A DNA stretch of 42,019 bases from a virus: IMG/VR virus record IMGVR_UViG_3300025133_008711, positions 1-42,019 of that record. The stretch is one strand, 5' to 3'. The translations under genes were made by a program, and so were the position numbers. Numbering within the stretch: position 1 is the first letter of the stretch; every line of letters begins with the position of its first letter. The notes below the pieces were generated by a model. That model made no database searches, had not been told where the DNA came from, and was given only the letters and a program-made list of their open reading frames with translations. Below, piece after piece: positions 21,398 through 27,565 of this stretch.

Positions 21398-21563
21398 TAA
21401 CCAACACCATGCGAGGCTCAACCGTCCACACGGGATCCTCTCCTTCGATAGTCAAAGATTGAATCTTCCACCAACGATTGCCAAACTTGCAGCCTCTATC
21501 TCTCTCGACCAAAATGTAATAACCATCTTTTTCAAGTAAAGTAACTAAATCACCCGCCTTCAT
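21384..21563 (-). CDS. KVGD array protein, right array
   Basis: 59 residues, MKAGDLVTLLEKDGYYILVE; WWKIQSLTIEGEDPVW; end MVLVNESG over the next start. The start region is duplicated (21547-21580); only this second ATG opens a full frame, the first stops after six codons. Confidence 0.75.
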   Translation of the reverse strand: MKAGDLVTLLEKDGYYILVERDRGCKFGNRWWKIQSLTIEGEDPVWTVEPRMVLVNESG

Positions 21564-21580
21564 AAATCACCCGCCTTCAT
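21547..21580 (-). repeat. Tandem 17-bp duplication of a start region
   Basis: ATGAAGGCGGGTGATTT occurs twice without spacer (21564-21580 and 21547-21563). Confidence 0.9.
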
Positions 21581-21816
21581 TTTATATACATATACGTGAT
21601 CATATCGTCGGCTTCTTCGATAATATCACCCGAAGGGAACCACTTAACTTCGTAAGATTCCTCTTCAAAATCACCGTCGGCCGATGGCACGCGGCGCAGA
21701 ACTATTCCAACATTCCATTCGTATATTTCTGCTGCTGAATATCCAATACCACTGATCAGATTTTTCTTCTCGCTTGGAGAAAGTTTAACTAAATCGCCAA
21801 CTTCAAACTTTGTCAC
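21577..21816 (-). CDS. KVGD array protein, long subtype
   Basis: 79 residues from a GTG, MTKFEVGDLVKLSPSEKKNL; NVGIVLRRV, YEVKWFPSGDIIEE, ends ITYMYIK. Closely similar to 27107-27334 (VGDLVTLSSSERKIL, VRWFPSGELHEE), a second paralogue pair linking distant sites. Confidence 0.8.
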   Translation of the reverse strand: MTKFEVGDLVKLSPSEKKNLISGIGYSAAEIYEWNVGIVLRRVPSADGDFEEESYEVKWFPSGDIIEEADDMITYMYIK

Positions 21817-22009
21817 AAATAACCTCAACGCAATGCGATGGTGTCCAGGCTTCTTGTGGACCGTATTCGTCGGAAAACCAATAAATCCAAGCGCCTGGGC
21901 AGCTGCCTTCTCCATGTTCGATATCGTGCAAGTTTAAGACAATCCCTGTATGACCAACAAAATATGCACGGCCAGGGTTAGACCATCTTACTAAATCACC
22001 GACTTTCAC
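21803..22009 (-). CDS. KVGD array protein, right array
   Basis: 68 residues from a GTG, MKVGDLVRWSNPGRAYFVGH; GIVLNLHD, WIYWFSDE, ends VEVICDKV. The end differs from the usual motif because the next start (GTGACAAAGTTTGA) differs, yet the overlap is still 14 nt. Confidence 0.8.
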   Translation of the reverse strand: MKVGDLVRWSNPGRAYFVGHTGIVLNLHDIEHGEGSCPGAWIYWFSDEYGPQEAWTPSHCVEVICDKV

Positions 22010-22212
22010 TATGGATTCCCCATAGTATTTTCGTCTTCTTCTGGTTCGGGCGTGTGTCTCAAGTCTTCGATACTGTGATATTCATTAAAGTTTCGATCGC
22101 CAAATCGCACAACGGCTTCCGGGGGACAGGTGTCGACGCGCATAACAAGTCCCGGCACAGCACAATCGTCACGAATGTCATCGGCATGCCAGACCAAATC
22201 ACCTACTTTCAC
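22009..22212 (-). CDS. KVGD array protein, right array
   Basis: 67 residues from a GTG, MKVGDLVWHADDIRDD; GLVMRVDT; ends in an acidic tail PEPEEDENTMGNP. Joined to the next gene by one shared base. Confidence 0.75.
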   Translation of the reverse strand: MKVGDLVWHADDIRDDCAVPGLVMRVDTCPPEAVVRFGDRNFNEYHSIEDLRHTPEPEEDENTMGNP

Positions 22213-22376
22213 TTACAGCCCTCGCACCTACCTTTAAGATAGTCCGCGACTATATCACCAATGACATCCATCACGGCTTCAAAATCATCTTCATCGTCAA
22301 GGCAGCGCGCCGAACATCTCTCAGCTAGAGCATCGCGTATAGAATCTTTAAGATTAAAAAAATCACCCGGCTTCAT
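22209..22376 (-). CDS. Non-SH3 module with array-type start
   Basis: 55 residues, MKPGDFFNLKDSIRDALAER, then an acidic helical body ending CEGCK; four Cys in total. It has an MKxGD start but no SH3-like strands. GTGA overlap with the next gene, 14-nt overlap with the previous one. Function unknown. Confidence 0.65.
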   Translation of the reverse strand: MKPGDFFNLKDSIRDALAERCSARCLDDEDDFEAVMDVIGDIVADYLKGRCEGCK

Positions 22377-22581
22377 TTAGAACCTCCAGCCAACCAGCGA
22401 GCATACAATCTCGGCCCCCACCTTCTTCTGCTAAGTGTGCCGGTGAAACCCAACGAACCCACCAGCGATGTACACGCCGCTTGTGTTGCCGGTATACAAT
22501 GCCGATCGGGTAGTATTGCTCGCCTCCAATATCGTCTGGTCCCCAAGGGTCAGCACTTTTTACCAAGTTACCGATTTTCAT
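22363..22581 (-). CDS. KVGD array protein, right array
   Basis: 72 residues from the ATG at 22581, MKIGNLVKSADPWGPDD; WWVRWVSPAHL; end WLEVLNEAG over the next start. Confidence 0.75.
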   Translation of the reverse strand: MKIGNLVKSADPWGPDDIGGEQYYPIGIVYRQHKRRVHRWWVRWVSPAHLAEEGGGRDCMLAGWLEVLNEAG

Positions 22582-22763
22582 ATTTTCTCCAGCCATCTGT
22601 AACTGTTCCAAGATTCTTGTGGACAGCCCCTTGGAGGGTTACACCAGTATACGAAATATCCGCATCTGTCCTCCGCGATCGCGTTTAAGTCTACCTCAAC
22701 TATAATCCCCAAGCCGCTGCGGTCAAGGGCATGCGTATTATTTACCAAGTCACCGACTTTCAT
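22578..22763 (-). CDS. KVGD array protein, right array
   Basis: 61 residues, MKVGDLVNNTHALDRSG; LGIIVEVDL, YFVYWCNP, ends WLEKI with an ordinary ATGA overlap. Confidence 0.8.
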   Translation of the reverse strand: MKVGDLVNNTHALDRSGLGIIVEVDLNAIAEDRCGYFVYWCNPPRGCPQESWNSYRWLEKI

Positions 22764-22947
22764 CGAATGGTCTCAACTCGTTGGGCATATAACCATAAAC
22801 TGTACGTGGAGTGTCACCGCCGAAAAGAGACCAATGCACATCGATGAGTGTTATCCCATTGTGCTTTGACACCCTTACAACAATACCAGTCGACGTGCGC
22901 GTGTAGCCGGGTCGATCGCGATGGCGCACCAAATCACCGATTTTCAC
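22750..22947 (-). CDS. KVGD array protein, right array
   Basis: 65 residues from a GTG, MKIGDLVRHRDRPGYTRTS; GIVVRVSK, IDVHWSLF, ends LRPFDESR over the next start. Confidence 0.8.
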   Translation of the reverse strand: MKIGDLVRHRDRPGYTRTSTGIVVRVSKHNGITLIDVHWSLFGGDTPRTVYGYMPNELRPFDESR

Positions 22948-23116
22948 TTAACATCTCCAAAAGTTCGTGGTCGAGAGGATACAGCCCACTGTGTTCGGAT
23001 TTGCCAAACCAGTGAATGATAGCCTGACCTCCCCACTTATCCTCGTCTATTTCTATAATGATGCCGACGTCTTTCGCGTGTGGGTGTATCCACTTAACCA
23101 GATCACCGACTTTCAT
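22934..23116 (-). CDS. KVGD array protein, right array
   Basis: 60 residues, MKVGDLVKWIHPHAKDVG; IIIEIDED, AIIHWFGK, end LLEMLSENR over the next start. Confidence 0.8.
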   Translation of the reverse strand: MKVGDLVKWIHPHAKDVGIIIEIDEDKWGGQAIIHWFGKSEHSGLYPLDHELLEMLSENR

Positions 23117-23297
23117 TGATAACCTCTATTTCGTTCTCAGTAAAAGGATAGGGACTAGACCAGCCTTGGTAAAGCACTAAATAGTTAGTTGACCAAGCAC
23201 CGGCAGGCACGTATTGCACATCTTTGATTCCAGTGATCACGCCGATTTTACCAGCGTTGTGATTTTTGGTAATACGAACCAAGTCACCGACTTTCAT
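23103..23297 (-). CDS. KVGD array protein, right array
   Basis: 64 residues from the ATG at 23297, MKVGDLVRITKNHNAGKIG; VITGIKDV, YLVLYQGW, end EIEVINESR over the next start. Confidence 0.8.
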   Translation of the reverse strand: MKVGDLVRITKNHNAGKIGVITGIKDVQYVPAGAWSTNYLVLYQGWSSPYPFTENEIEVINESR

Positions 23298-23487
23298 TGA
23301 TAACCTCCAGTATACACAACTGATAATGACCAGCCGCCGTGTATTTGCAAGCCCACTCAACATAGGCAGAGCCCTGACAAGGCTGCGAAGGGTGCGGCGG
23401 CTCAGGTAAATCCTTAAAGCGCAATACAATACCGAAAGGGCCACTGACCCTGTGGCCTGTAAACTTTACCAAATCACCGACTTTCAT
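23284..23487 (-). CDS. KVGD array protein, leaderless start
   Basis: 67 residues, MKVGDLVKFTGHRVSGPFG; IVLRFKDL, AYVEWACK, end ILEVINESR. It does not overlap an upstream gene; its ATG sits six bases after the -10 of the promoter at 23494, so it probably opens a sub-operon with a leaderless start. Confidence 0.8.
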   Translation of the reverse strand: MKVGDLVKFTGHRVSGPFGIVLRFKDLPEPPHPSQPCQGSAYVEWACKYTAAGHYQLCILEVINESR

Positions 23488-23493
23488 ACTACA

Positions 23494-23522
23494 ACCATAG
23501 AAACCAAAAAATTAAAGTCTAG
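23494..23522 (-). promoter_or_regulatory. Phage-type promoter inside the right array
   Basis: CTAGAC, 17 bp ending GTTTC, TATGGT on the minus strand; overlaps the last codons of the gene at 23519. Confidence 0.65.
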
Positions 23523-23740
23523 GCTTTTTGGATTATTGTTACTAAGCCTTCAGCCAAGGCATCTTCGCCAAGGTCACAGACGTAGGAAATACTCGGCCAC
23601 TTTATCTTCCACGAGGGCATCACACCATCTGGGTATTCCGCAAGTTCGCCGACTACGCCCACTTCATAGCCAGAACCAACGGACACAACAAGGCCTATCT
23701 CACCGTCATGCGTATCTTGAACCAAATCACCGACCTTCAC
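23519..23740 (-). CDS. KVGD array protein, right array
   Basis: 73 residues from a GTG, MKVGDLVQDTHDGEIG; LVVSVGSGYEVG; WKIKWPSI; ends LVTIIQKA, without the array C-terminus, where the chain is broken by the promoter. Confidence 0.75.
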   Translation of the reverse strand: MKVGDLVQDTHDGEIGLVVSVGSGYEVGVVGELAEYPDGVMPSWKIKWPSISYVCDLGEDALAEGLVTIIQKA

Positions 23741-23903
23741 TGATGACCTCAATATTCGCCTTGAAAGGGAGCGTGACTTTCCCGTCGGGCCACAGTACCT
23801 CACACGCTTCACTACTATGTGACCATGCCTTTACGATAATCCCATAGACCTTTTCAATACCAGGGATGGGTACAGTGCGTCTTACCAAATCACCTACTTG
23901 CAT
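23727..23903 (-). CDS. KVGD array protein, right array
   Basis: 58 residues, MQVGDLVRRTVPIPGIEKV; YGIIVKAW, CEVLWPDGKVTLP, end IEVISEGR over the next start. Confidence 0.8.
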   Translation of the reverse strand: MQVGDLVRRTVPIPGIEKVYGIIVKAWSHSSEACEVLWPDGKVTLPFKANIEVISEGR

Positions 23904-24096
23904 TGATAACCTCTATACTACTTCGGTACTCAGGCATTGCATATGACACCGCCCATCTTTCGTCTGTCCATTCTGAATCGTACTTGTTCCACAATACAAC
24001 AGGGTCATTATCTTCATCGTAGTCTACAATCACGCCCACATATCCATCATTTCTTCGCGGACCGTGGACTGGTATGACCAAATCACCGACTTGCAC
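23890..24096 (-). CDS. KVGD array protein, right array
   Basis: 68 residues from a GTG, MQVGDLVIPVHGPRRNDG; VGVIVDYDED, VVLWNKYD, end SIEVINASR over the next start. Confidence 0.8.
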   Translation of the reverse strand: MQVGDLVIPVHGPRRNDGYVGVIVDYDEDNDPVVLWNKYDSEWTDERWAVSYAMPEYRSSIEVINASR

Positions 24097-24268
24097 TGAC
24101 AAGCTCCAAGGCGTATTTGGCGCAGCTTCCCGGCTCGCGGTCTGGCATTGTCGACCACTTGACCCGGCATCGTCTGGCCTGAGCCTCTACCGAGATAATG
24201 ATTCCAATACCATACATTTGCGGTGGTGCTACGGCTGGTCTCATCTTTACCAAATCACCGACTTTCAC
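24083..24268 (-). CDS. KVGD array protein, right array
   Basis: 61 residues from a GTG, MKVGDLVKMRPAVAPPQMYG; GIIISVEA; WSTMPDREPGSC; end YALELVSASR. Paralogue of the left-array gene 11343-11558. Confidence 0.8.
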   Translation of the reverse strand: MKVGDLVKMRPAVAPPQMYGIGIIISVEAQARRCRVKWSTMPDREPGSCAKYALELVSASR

Positions 24269-24410
24269 TGACAATCTCCAGGCCAATAGTATAGTTGTCT
24301 GCATCTTCAACTGTGCCGTCATCGAGCCATCTTATCAATGTCTCGTAGGACTCGACACAGATGACGAGAGCAAGGTATCCGTTATGCTCTACCAAATCAC
24401 CTACTTTCAT
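24255..24410 (-). CDS. KVGD array protein, right array, shortest
   Basis: 51 residues from the ATG at 24410, MKVGDLVEHNGYLALVICVE; LIRWLDDGTVEDA; end LEIVSESR. Confidence 0.8.
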   Translation of the reverse strand: MKVGDLVEHNGYLALVICVESYETLIRWLDDGTVEDADNYTIGLEIVSESR

Positions 24411-24573
24411 TAACAATCTCGCAGGCTTCTTTGACATATACCTTGGTGAACCACTCGATTCTTCCGTTAGGACACAGTATACCATATGGTGTCCGACACG
24501 TATCGTCTTTAATCGTTACCAATAAGCCCATTTCAGAATACTCACTGTCTTTTATCAAATCACCGACTTTCAT
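24397..24573 (-). CDS. KVGD array protein, right array
   Basis: 58 residues from the ATG at 24573, MKVGDLIKDSEYSEMG; LLVTIKDD; CPNGRIEWFTKVYV; end CEIVNESR. Confidence 0.8.
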   Translation of the reverse strand: MKVGDLIKDSEYSEMGLLVTIKDDTCRTPYGILCPNGRIEWFTKVYVKEACEIVNESR

Positions 24574-24739
24574 AGTGATACTCCACATCGTCAGATTCTA
24601 TTCCTTCGATTTCTCCATCGGACCACAAACATTCGAGCCAAAAGTTTTGTTTCAAGGGTCCGTGACCGGCAGGTATACCTGAAACATCTAGAATGATAGC
24701 AAACTCGCCACCACACTTTATCAAATCACCGAGTTTCAT
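24560..24739 (-). CDS. KVGD array protein, right array
   Basis: 59 residues from the ATG at 24739, MKLGDLIKCGGEFAIILDV; LECLWSDGEIEGIE; end VEYHYESR. Confidence 0.8.
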   Translation of the reverse strand: MKLGDLIKCGGEFAIILDVSGIPAGHGPLKQNFWLECLWSDGEIEGIESDDVEYHYESR

Positions 24740-25031
24740 TAACTTTCTCCAAAATAATCCGGTCATAGAAAGCGCCTCGTTTTTCTCGCTTATCCACAGC
24801 AACACTTTCAACACCTTCCATTGAAAAATGGTGTAGTGTACAAAGAGCCCTCAAGACCTCAAATATATCAGCTGCCTCTTCGTAAGAAGGATTCTCGATA
24901 AACTCTTCAAGCTCCTCTTGCATTTTCTTACACAAAAAATCTTGGTATTCGTCTAAGCCAGCGATGTGATAAACACACGTTTTCCCACCATCTTCAATAA
25001 TCTTTGGGATGCCGTCTCTAACTAGCTTCAC
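24726..25031 (-). CDS. MazG-like NTP pyrophosphohydrolase inside the array
   Basis: 101 residues from a GTG. MKLVRDGIPKIIEDGG opens it, then KKMQEELEEFIENPSYEEAA and DIFEVL give the ExxE...EEAAD pattern of all-alpha MazG-type pyrophosphohydrolases, which convert NTPs or dNTPs to monophosphates. Its last residues KVNETR are encoded over the next array start and its own start lies over the end of the gene before, so it has been taken into the array format. Confidence 0.75.
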   Translation of the reverse strand: MKLVRDGIPKIIEDGGKTCVYHIAGLDEYQDFLCKKMQEELEEFIENPSYEEAADIFEVLRALCTLHHFSMEGVESVAVDKREKRGAFYDRIILEKVNETR

Positions 25032-25215
25032 TTATAACCTCCAACTCATATTCGCTCCACCATCCAATCTCTTTCTTCCAGTGAACCTCAAAAAATACTA
25101 TACCATAGTCATCTTCATAGGCATCTAAAACAATACCATATTTACGCTCTTCAAAATCAGCACCAAGCACATTGGTGATGCCAGGACGTAATCGAACAAC
25201 ATCACCGACCTTCAC
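25018..25215 (-). CDS. KVGD array protein, right array
   Basis: 65 residues from a GTG, MKVGDVVRLRPGITNVLG; YGIVLDAYED, FEVHWKKE, end ELEVISEAS over the start of the MazG-like gene. Confidence 0.8.
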   Translation of the reverse strand: MKVGDVVRLRPGITNVLGADFEERKYGIVLDAYEDDYGIVFFEVHWKKEIGWWSEYELEVISEAS

Positions 25216-25393
25216 TTACGACCTCCAAAAAATCGCAGCGGGCGAACAGTGTTGGCTTGTGGCAACCAGCCCACAAGATGTAGGGGCTCCAACCCCAGGA
25301 TCCGCAGCGCATAACGAGGCCGATATCATCGGGTGTTCGACCATAAGTTTTGCATACTCCCGATTCAATCCTTACTAAATCACCGATCTTCAT
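25202..25393 (-). CDS. KVGD array protein, right array
   Basis: 63 residues, MKIGDLVRIESGVCKTYG; DDIGLVMRCGSWG; ILWAGCHKPTLF; end FLEVVSEGR. Paralogue of 11171-11356. Confidence 0.8.
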   Translation of the reverse strand: MKIGDLVRIESGVCKTYGRTPDDIGLVMRCGSWGWSPYILWAGCHKPTLFARCDFLEVVSEGR

Positions 25394-25617
25394 GCCCTGC
25401 TCATAATGTGAAACATATCGTCAGCGCTCACAAAATCTTCAGCGTTCCAGGGGTCTGTCAAAGTTTTGTTAGCAACGCTCCAGACAATTTCAACCATAAG
25501 TCGATAATCATCGAAATATGTTCTTAGCACAATACCAATATCGCCATCGGAACACCCAATCATATCGCCGGTATTCGGATATCCTGGGCCGTTATTTACG
25601 TCCATAGATATATTCAT
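25390..25617 (-). CDS. Diverged SH3-like array protein
   Basis: 75 residues, MNISMDVNNGPGYPNTGD, then GDIGIVLRTYFDD, VEIVWSV and FHIMSRA. ATGA overlap with the next gene; its start lies inside the GIY-YIG gene. Confidence 0.65.
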   Translation of the reverse strand: MNISMDVNNGPGYPNTGDMIGCSDGDIGIVLRTYFDDYRLMVEIVWSVANKTLTDPWNAEDFVSADDMFHIMSRA

Positions 25618-25846
25618 CTTTTTGTTTCCGTGCCAATTGCTTGAATCTGTACTCAGCCTTCTGGGCTGAAGATCGATCTTCGAAGACTGTCTGATAAATC
25701 AACTCAACAGGTCTTCTTGTCTTCGTATATTTCGCGCCTGTAGACAAAGCGTTGTGCTCTTTAAGGCGCCGGGTAATATCCGTTGTTACACCTGTATAAT
25801 AAGTACCATCGGCGCAAAGTAAAACATAAAGGTACCAGTTTTTCAT
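25592..25846 (-). CDS. GIY-YIG domain protein
   Basis: 84 residues, a complete single-domain GIY-YIG: WYLYVLLCADGTYYTGVT followed by DITRRLKEHN and a C-terminal SAQKAEYRFKQL helix. Similar in size to stand-alone GIY-YIG proteins of the UPF0213/YhbQ type. The family cuts DNA; here its role could be DNA repair, host DNA degradation or homing at the array. It lacks any extra DNA-binding domain. Confidence 0.85.
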   Translation of the reverse strand: MKNWYLYVLLCADGTYYTGVTTDITRRLKEHNALSTGAKYTKTRRPVELIYQTVFEDRSSAQKAEYRFKQLARKQKDEYIYGRK

Positions 25847-26142
25847 ACAGCACTGATAACCTTAAACAAGGGAAAGCCACTTCGACTTTTGATAGCGACG
25901 AAGCACTCACCAATATTGTCCCTACGTTCGGCGAAAATGCGATCGCCTTCGGCATTATACATAGATGGGCGCGGGCCTGTGCCATCGAGCCAAAAAACTT
26001 TCACCATCTCTGTTTCCTTGAGATGGTCGAGCCATGTGTTTTTGGCAAAGCCCAAAACCAGTGCTCGATGAGTCGATCCACCTGAGTTGAACCAAACCAA
26101 ATCGCCCGTGTTGATATTCAAAACCCACCCTTGCCCCGCCAC
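25843..26142 (-). CDS. SH3-like small protein
   Basis: 99 residues if the GTG at 26142 is used; a TTG at 26121 (MNINTGDLVWFNSGGSTH) would match the family start better. Then HRALVLGFAKN, VKVFWLDGTG, and PLFKVISAV overlapping the GIY-YIG start (ATGA). First gene of the right array block; no clear promoter seen upstream. Confidence 0.65.
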   Translation of the reverse strand: MAGQGWVLNINTGDLVWFNSGGSTHRALVLGFAKNTWLDHLKETEMVKVFWLDGTGPRPSMYNAEGDRIFAERRDNIGECFVAIKSRSGFPLFKVISAV

Positions 26143-26165
26143 TTCTCTTGTGGCTCAACACACTT

Positions 26166-26179
26166 CTACATATATGTAG
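26166..26179. repeat. 14-bp palindrome
   Basis: CTACATATATGTAG, perfect, in the AT-rich gap upstream of the right array; a possible operator. Confidence 0.5.
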
Positions 26180-26243
26180 TCACAACTTATCTAGGATCAA
26201 CAGTAAAAATTAATTTGTACAATTAAAATTCTATATGTCGGCC

Positions 26244-26576
26244 TCACACATAAGTTGTCCAGGCCGTGCGCATGCGTTTTCGCCACTTGATCGAGCCGTC
26301 CAGACACTTAATATAGATATAGTCCACGCCGTCGGCTTCGGGATCATATGCGTAATCTGGTGTGTCATCAGACAAAAATTCAGACTCGTCCGTTTCGGGA
26401 GAAAAAAGACGATAGCCTCCGTGCGTACCTGCGACTACGATATGGTCATATAGCTGCTCATGGGAACAAAATTTTATTTGCTTCAACATATGATCGGGAT
26501 ATCCATCATAGTGACAGTAGACACCGATGTAATCTCCGTCTTCTTTTTCAAGAAACAAAGTGCTAGACGTACCCAT
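26244..26576 (-). CDS. Conserved phage hypothetical (MGT-S type)
   Basis: 110 residues, MGTSSTLFLEKEDGDYIGVY then CHYDGYPDHML, the pattern of a very common phage family that begins MGTRS and has a C-H-x-DGY-P motif. Function not established. Ends in a basic stretch (IKWRKRMRTAW). Confidence 0.7.
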   Translation of the reverse strand: MGTSSTLFLEKEDGDYIGVYCHYDGYPDHMLKQIKFCSHEQLYDHIVVAGTHGGYRLFSPETDESEFLSDDTPDYAYDPEADGVDYIYIKCLDGSIKWRKRMRTAWTTYV

Positions 26577-26759
26577 TTAGGCCGCGCTCGTCGAATCTAG
26601 TTTTTCAGATATTTCAACCAGAAGCCTTCTGATATCGTCGATTCTCTTTTCTAGTTTTTCTTGTTTTTCGGTCTGAATAGCAGTTCTGAGAAGATAGAGT
26701 TGCTTCTTCGCTTCCGTTAGTTTGTCATCGACCGGATTTGGAACATAAATTCTAGGCAT
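26577..26759 (-). CDS. Small coiled-coil protein
   Basis: 60 residues; after MPRIYVPNPVDDKLTEAKKQ a heptad-like helix (LEKRIDDIRRLLVEISEKLD). The next gene begins directly after its stop. Role unknown. Confidence 0.65.
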   Translation of the reverse strand: MPRIYVPNPVDDKLTEAKKQLYLLRTAIQTEKQEKLEKRIDDIRRLLVEISEKLDSTSAA

Positions 26760-26773
26760 CTTAAAGTGTCCTC

Positions 26774-27061
26774 CTAATGTATACAGTAGTCTCCATCGTA
26801 CTCCCAGGAACAGCTATCGCCCCAGATACACCATTCTTCTACACAATCCCATCCTACATCCCATGTGCAGCAGTCTATGCCGTATTGGGGGCTCGACGCG
26901 CAAGCTTGCGGGAGATAATTATATGGTTGAGAATATTCACATATATGGTAATCCATATATAAGGGTGGATAAATAGGTGTCTCGTACCCAAGTGAATCTG
27001 GCATACTGGTGTCGATGCACCCGTACATAAACAAAAATACAATAAAAAATAAATAACGCAT
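26774..27061 (-). CDS. Cys/Trp-rich putative lipoprotein
   Basis: 95 residues. Signal MRYLFFIVFLFMYGC with a lipobox ending Tyr-Gly-Cys, then a mature part rich in Cys, Trp and Tyr (CCTWDVGWDCVEEWCIWGD), suggesting disulfides and a location outside the inner membrane. Function unknown. Confidence 0.7.
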   Translation of the reverse strand: MRYLFFIVFLFMYGCIDTSMPDSLGYETPIYPPLYMDYHICEYSQPYNYLPQACASSPQYGIDCCTWDVGWDCVEEWCIWGDSCSWEYDGDYCIH

Positions 27062-27065
27062 AACT

Positions 27066-27087
27066 TTCCCCCCTGTGTCCTGGGGGC
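27066..27087 (-). promoter_or_regulatory. Hairpin covering the ribosome binding site
   Basis: On the minus strand CCCCC, an 8-9 nt loop, then GGGGGG; the G-run is the only ribosome binding site of the lipoprotein gene starting at 27061, so folding would block translation. Confidence 0.4.
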
Positions 27088-27106
27088 CTCGAAACTAAAA
27101 TAGATA

Positions 27107-27334
27107 CTATTTCTCTTTCGTCAACAAAATAATTGAATTATTGGTTTCTTCGTGAAGCTCTCCAGAAGGAAACCATCGTACAAGATATTGAAATAATGAA
27201 GTTTTTTGTTTTGGATGTGCTTCAATAACCAGCCCATAATTCCAGTCATCAAAGGCTGTCAGTCCGGCGTCTTCTTTCAATATCTTTCTTTCAGAAGACG
27301 ACAGGGTTACCAAATCGCCAACTTTAAATTTCAT
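27107..27334 (-). CDS. KVGD protein, long subtype, isolated copy
   Basis: 75 residues, MKFKVGDLVTLSSSERKIL; NYGLVIEAHP; YLVRWFPSGELHEE; ends IILLTKEK. Near-copy in layout of 21577-21816. ATGA overlap with the upstream gene. Lies outside the arrays in AT-rich sequence. Confidence 0.8.
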   Translation of the reverse strand: MKFKVGDLVTLSSSERKILKEDAGLTAFDDWNYGLVIEAHPKQKTSLFQYLVRWFPSGELHEETNNSIILLTKEK

Positions 27335-27549
27335 TTCTTCTTTTTTCCAGAAAGCAAATTTGCCAATTTAAGTCGCTCGTGCATTTTCAAATTTTCAGAA
27401 AGCATTTCCTGAAATTCTTCAGACAACTTAATCAATATATTCATAGCACTAACATCAAGAGTAAAGACATTTCTTTTTTGCATAGCAGCAACCTTGTTTC
27501 TCGCCTCGTTTAAAAGATCAAGCCGCTTTTGAAACTTTCTTTTTTCCAC
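27331..27549 (-). CDS. Small basic coiled-coil protein
   Basis: 72 residues from a GTG preceded by GGAGG. MEKRKFQKRLDLLNEARNKV, a long helix, and a Lys tail (SGKKKK). Not recognised. Confidence 0.6.
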   Translation of the reverse strand: MEKRKFQKRLDLLNEARNKVAAMQKRNVFTLDVSAMNILIKLSEEFQEMLSENLKMHERLKLANLLSGKKKK

Positions 27550-27565
27550 TGTGCGGCCTCCATTT

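Noticed and set aside
21535-21560. CTTTAC inside an array gene as further promoter
   Set aside because: The 17-bp downstream hexamer is TACATT with no GTTCY, inside a gene and away from any unit start.
24726-25031. Histidine biosynthesis enzyme HisE
   Set aside because: HisE is related to MazG, but no other histidine gene is present and the LVRDGIPKII start is typical of phage MazG-like proteins.
20672-25617. CRISPR-like array
   Set aside because: The regular 150-200 bp spacing comes from repeated gene starts and overlaps; the repeated unit is coding and the intervals are open reading frames, not spacers.
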